This document shows positions 6,835 through 7,867 of a stretch of DNA of 7,867 bases, in pieces. Position 1 is the first letter of the stretch. Each line of letters starts with the position of its first letter. The notes below the pieces were generated by a model, which was given only the letters and a program-made list of their open reading frames with translations, was not told the origin of the DNA and searched no databases. The stretch is from an uncultured Tidjanibacter sp. (GTDB taxonomy: Bacteria > Bacteroidota > Bacteroidia > Bacteroidales > Rikenellaceae), in contig CAKUKW010000090.1 of NCBI GenBank assembly GCA_934663885.1, forward strand, positions 1 through 7,867. Reading direction: 5' to 3'. A program made the translations under genes and the position numbers.

Positions 6835-7425
6835 CTATCTAATAATATATATGACAGATATCCCAGCTTTGGTTGGGCCGAAATAATTCTTCGCTATTTT
6901 TTCCCCTTCGAGTTTATCGCCGCAGAGTATGCAGTCGTACCTGTCGTACTTCATCCTCGCGTATCCCACCCCGACATTGGCTTCTATCGACCAGTGATCC
7001 GACAGGATGAATTGATAGCCATAAGATATGCCGGCGCCCGCCATCCATCCTTCATGCCGGTAATCGTTCGACCCTTTGCCGAAAAACAGGGGAAGGTTAT
7101 GGCCGCCGACGTTGTATTGGGAAAATAAAATATGCCCGCCTATAAAATGCCCGTTAAATTTACCGGTGAACCAATAACGGTATTCGGGTTGGATCATATA
7201 GTGGACGGCCTTTTTGTTGCTCTCGGCCGTTCCCCGCCAGTTCCATGGATTGTATCCTCCGGAGAAATCTATCGTCATATTAGGGGCAAGCGCGAACTCC
7301 ACTGCGATATTAGGAGTCAAAGTGGAAGCTCCGTAAAAAAGATTAGTCTTCACCGCTATATCCTGCCCATAAACATTTGCACCGGCAATAGCCATGAATA
7401 CGAAAAAAACTAACAGTTTTTTCAT
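6835..7425 (-). CDS. DUF3575 family outer-membrane beta-barrel-like protein, first gene of the fimbrial operon
   Basis: A 196-residue protein with an ordinary (non-lipoprotein) signal peptide, probably cleaved after VYG (residue 20) before QDIAVKTNL. The body carries the landmarks of DUF3575: AVKTNLFYGAS (24-34), aromatic-rich GGYNPWNW (56-63), QPEYRYWF (79-86), NGHFIGGH (91-98), QYNVGG (103-108), EGWMAGAGISYGY (125-137), IEANVGVGYA (147-156), a YDxYDC..CG pair (Cys165, Cys168) and C-terminal YFGPTKAGISVIYI (181-194). Alternating aromatic/hydrophobic strands suggest a small outer-membrane barrel. DUF3575 genes often precede fimbrillin genes in Bacteroides-type clusters, but their role is unproven; help with surface assembly or attachment is inference from position. 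It is 58 bp ahead of the fimbrillin gene with no obvious terminator between, so it probably shares its transcript. The start is the only in-frame ATG that yields a complete signal peptide. Confidence 0.9.
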   Translation of the reverse strand: MKKLLVFFVFMAIAGANVYGQDIAVKTNLFYGASTLTPNIAVEFALAPNMTIDFSGGYNPWNWRGTAESNKKAVHYMIQPEYRYWFTGKFNGHFIGGHILFSQYNVGGHNLPLFFGKGSNDYRHEGWMAGAGISYGYQFILSDHWSIEANVGVGYARMKYDRYDCILCGDKLEGEKIAKNYFGPTKAGISVIYIIR

Positions 7426-7448
7426 GTCATTTCAAGTAAATATGTTCT

Positions 7449-7481
7449 CAAATTAACTCCCATGCGGCATATTATGCCAAA
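7449..7481 (-). promoter_or_regulatory. Candidate Bacteroidales-type promoter for the fimbrial operon
   Basis: On the minus strand, TTTG at 7481-7478 is followed after 21 bp by TTAATTTG at 7456-7449. The known Bacteroidales pattern is TTTG, about 19-21 bp, then TAnnTTTG; the downstream element has one mismatch (TT for TA). Transcription would start near 7442, giving a short leader of roughly 17 nt before the ATG at 7425. The spacer contains a perfect palindrome. Such short motifs arise by chance in A+T-rich DNA, so confidence is low. Confidence 0.3.
7466..7478. promoter_or_regulatory. Perfect palindrome GGCATA-T-TATGCC, candidate operator
   Basis: Six-base arms flank a single central base at 7472. 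It is one of only two G+C-containing dyads in an otherwise A+T-rich region. It lies between the candidate -33 and -7 elements and overlaps the last G of the TTTG. A bound dimeric repressor there would block the promoter. The symmetry is seen directly; the operator role is inferred. Confidence 0.35.
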
Positions 7482-7561
7482 TATGTATCAAAAATGCACA
7501 ATAATCCTATATACATGATTATGATACACCTCTTCTATAGTATAAAAGGTTAATCGCAAAC

Positions 7562-7587
7562 ATTACGTAATACTATCTAAGTATTAC
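7562..7587. repeat. Nested palindrome and inverted repeat of ATTAC/GTAAT half-sites
   Basis: ATTACGTAAT (7562-7571) is a perfect 10-bp palindrome. Overlapping it, GTAATACT (7567-7574) and AGTATTAC (7580-7587) form a perfect 8-bp inverted repeat around a 5-nt loop. Three half-sites of the same type thus lie within 26 bp, which resembles a binding site for a multimeric regulator. It lies about 140 bp upstream of the first gene. Confidence 0.35.
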
Positions 7588-7673
7588 TGGTACAATATGA
7601 CAGAATTATTATGAGTTGGTTTTCTGATTTTACAAAAATAAGATAATATTTTGATTTTGAAATACTGCGTCGA

Positions 7674-7727
7674 GTCATCATTTGACAAAAATCAGACCTT
7701 TTAACATTTTTTTTGTCAAATAATGTC
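7674..7727. repeat. Imperfect 18-bp inverted repeat centred on TTTGACAAAA / TTTTGTCAAA
   Basis: Arms 7674-7691 and 7710-7727 match at 16 of 18 positions, including an unbroken 12-bp core, around an 18-nt spacer. Two-fold symmetric arms with a spacer of about two helical turns in total could bind a dimeric regulator or a recombinase. The arms are too close together to flank an invertible promoter segment of the usual size. The symmetry is seen directly; the function is unknown. Confidence 0.45.
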
Positions 7728-7751
7728 TTTTTTTACAAAAATGACGTATAG

Positions 7752-7770
7752 GAGCGCTTCGGAAGCGCTC
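7752..7770. repeat. G+C-rich perfect inverted repeat GAGCGCTTC-G-GAAGCGCTC
   Basis: Nine-base arms flank a single central base (7761); as RNA this is an 8-bp stem with a 3-nt loop. It stands out from the surrounding A+T-rich DNA. On the + strand it is followed by TGAAAAAACC and on the minus strand by CTATACGTCA, so neither direction has the U-tract of an intrinsic terminator. It could be an operator, a recombination site or a relic terminator of a gene to the right. Confidence 0.45.
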
Positions 7771-7790
7771 TGAAAAAACCTTTAATAATA

Positions 7791-7823
7791 TTAATTAAAT
7801 ATTAATTTTCAATATTTAATTAA
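7791..7823. repeat. 13-bp perfect inverted repeat, all A/T (TTAATTAAATATT)
   Basis: Arms 7791-7803 and 7811-7823 are perfectly complementary around the 7-nt spacer AATTTTC. On the minus strand the structure is followed within about 20 nt by a run of six T (7776-7771), so it might terminate a leftward gene beyond the right edge. A perfect 13-bp arm is unlikely by chance even in A/T-rich DNA, but the stem would be weak as RNA. Confidence 0.4.
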
Positions 7824-7867
7824 CAAAAAGTTCCTTATTTAATGTTTTTTGGAATAATGCACACAGG

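Larger units (their letters stand above)
7426..7867. other. A+T-rich 442-bp intergenic/regulatory region upstream of the operon
   Basis: No convincing gene is present on either strand. The region is much richer in A and T than the coding part of the window and holds several inverted repeats and recurring ACAAAAAT motifs, annotated separately. An exact match to the Bacteroidales -7 element reading into the operon (TATTTTTG on the minus strand, 7640-7633) has no TTTG at the usual distance upstream and would leave a leader of about 200 nt. A weaker but better placed pair lies at 7449-7481. The rightmost ~30 bases could contain the start of a rightward gene or the tail of a leftward one, too short to judge. 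Confidence 0.6.

Noticed and set aside
7752..7770. Intrinsic terminator
   Set aside because: The stem is good, but neither strand has a T-run directly after it; the A-run on the + strand side is the wrong base for a terminator in that direction.
7832..7867. A possible gene at the right edge (ATG at 7842 reading right, or the tail of a leftward gene with a stop near 7835)
   Set aside because: Fewer than 12 codons are visible in any frame, so nothing can be supported.
7426..7867. Invertible promoter segment flanked by inverted repeats
   Set aside because: The inverted repeats seen are either closely spaced hairpins or differ from each other in sequence; no pair of matching arms about 100-300 bp apart was found, and no recombinase gene is in the window.

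Overview
The window is one long block of minus-strand genes plus an A+T-rich, gene-free right end. It reads as a fimbrial (type V pilus) operon from a member of the order Bacteroidales. The evidence is a DUF3575-type outer-membrane protein followed by five lipoproteins of the FimA/Mfa1 fimbrillin superfamily. These have Bacteroidetes-style lipoboxes, leaders that mostly lack a Shine-Dalgarno sequence, and low-G+C intergenic DNA. I cannot name a genus. No RNA gene, CRISPR array, transposase or integrase is visible.

Transcription runs from right to left. Positions 7426-7867 hold no recognisable gene but are dense in inverted and direct repeats, and probably carry the operon promoter and operators. 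The gene order is then: DUF3575 protein (6835-7425); major fimbrillin, FimA/Mfa1-like (5685-6776); FimB/Mfa2-like anchor (4612-5586); a larger fimbrillin-fold accessory subunit (2924-4600); a very large subunit with a C-terminal DUF1566/C-type-lectin-like module (723-2921); and the first 228 codons of a further fimbrillin-fold lipoprotein that runs off the left edge (1-684). Order and sizes (363, 324, 558, 732, at least 228 residues) parallel fimA-fimB-fimC-fimD-fimE of Porphyromonas gingivalis, with a DUF3575 gene added in front, as is common in Bacteroides-type clusters. Gaps are 58, 98, 11, 2 and 38 bp. The 98-bp gap, between the stalk and anchor genes, contains a 15-bp perfect stem-loop that could lower expression of the minor subunits relative to the stalk.

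The proteins fit the type V pilus model. Lipoprotein precursors reach the outer-membrane surface, an arginine-specific protease removes the first beta strand, and a strand from a neighbouring subunit fills the groove. The fimbrillin, both large accessory subunits and the partial protein all have an Arg followed by Ala or Ser about 25-36 residues after the lipobox cysteine. The anchor has no such site, as expected for a subunit that stays at the base. The 732-residue protein has a processing site but ends in a lectin-like domain rather than a donor strand, so it is the best candidate for the adhesive tip. The least ordinary parts are that lectin-like tip module, the intra-operon stem-loop, and the repeat-rich upstream region.
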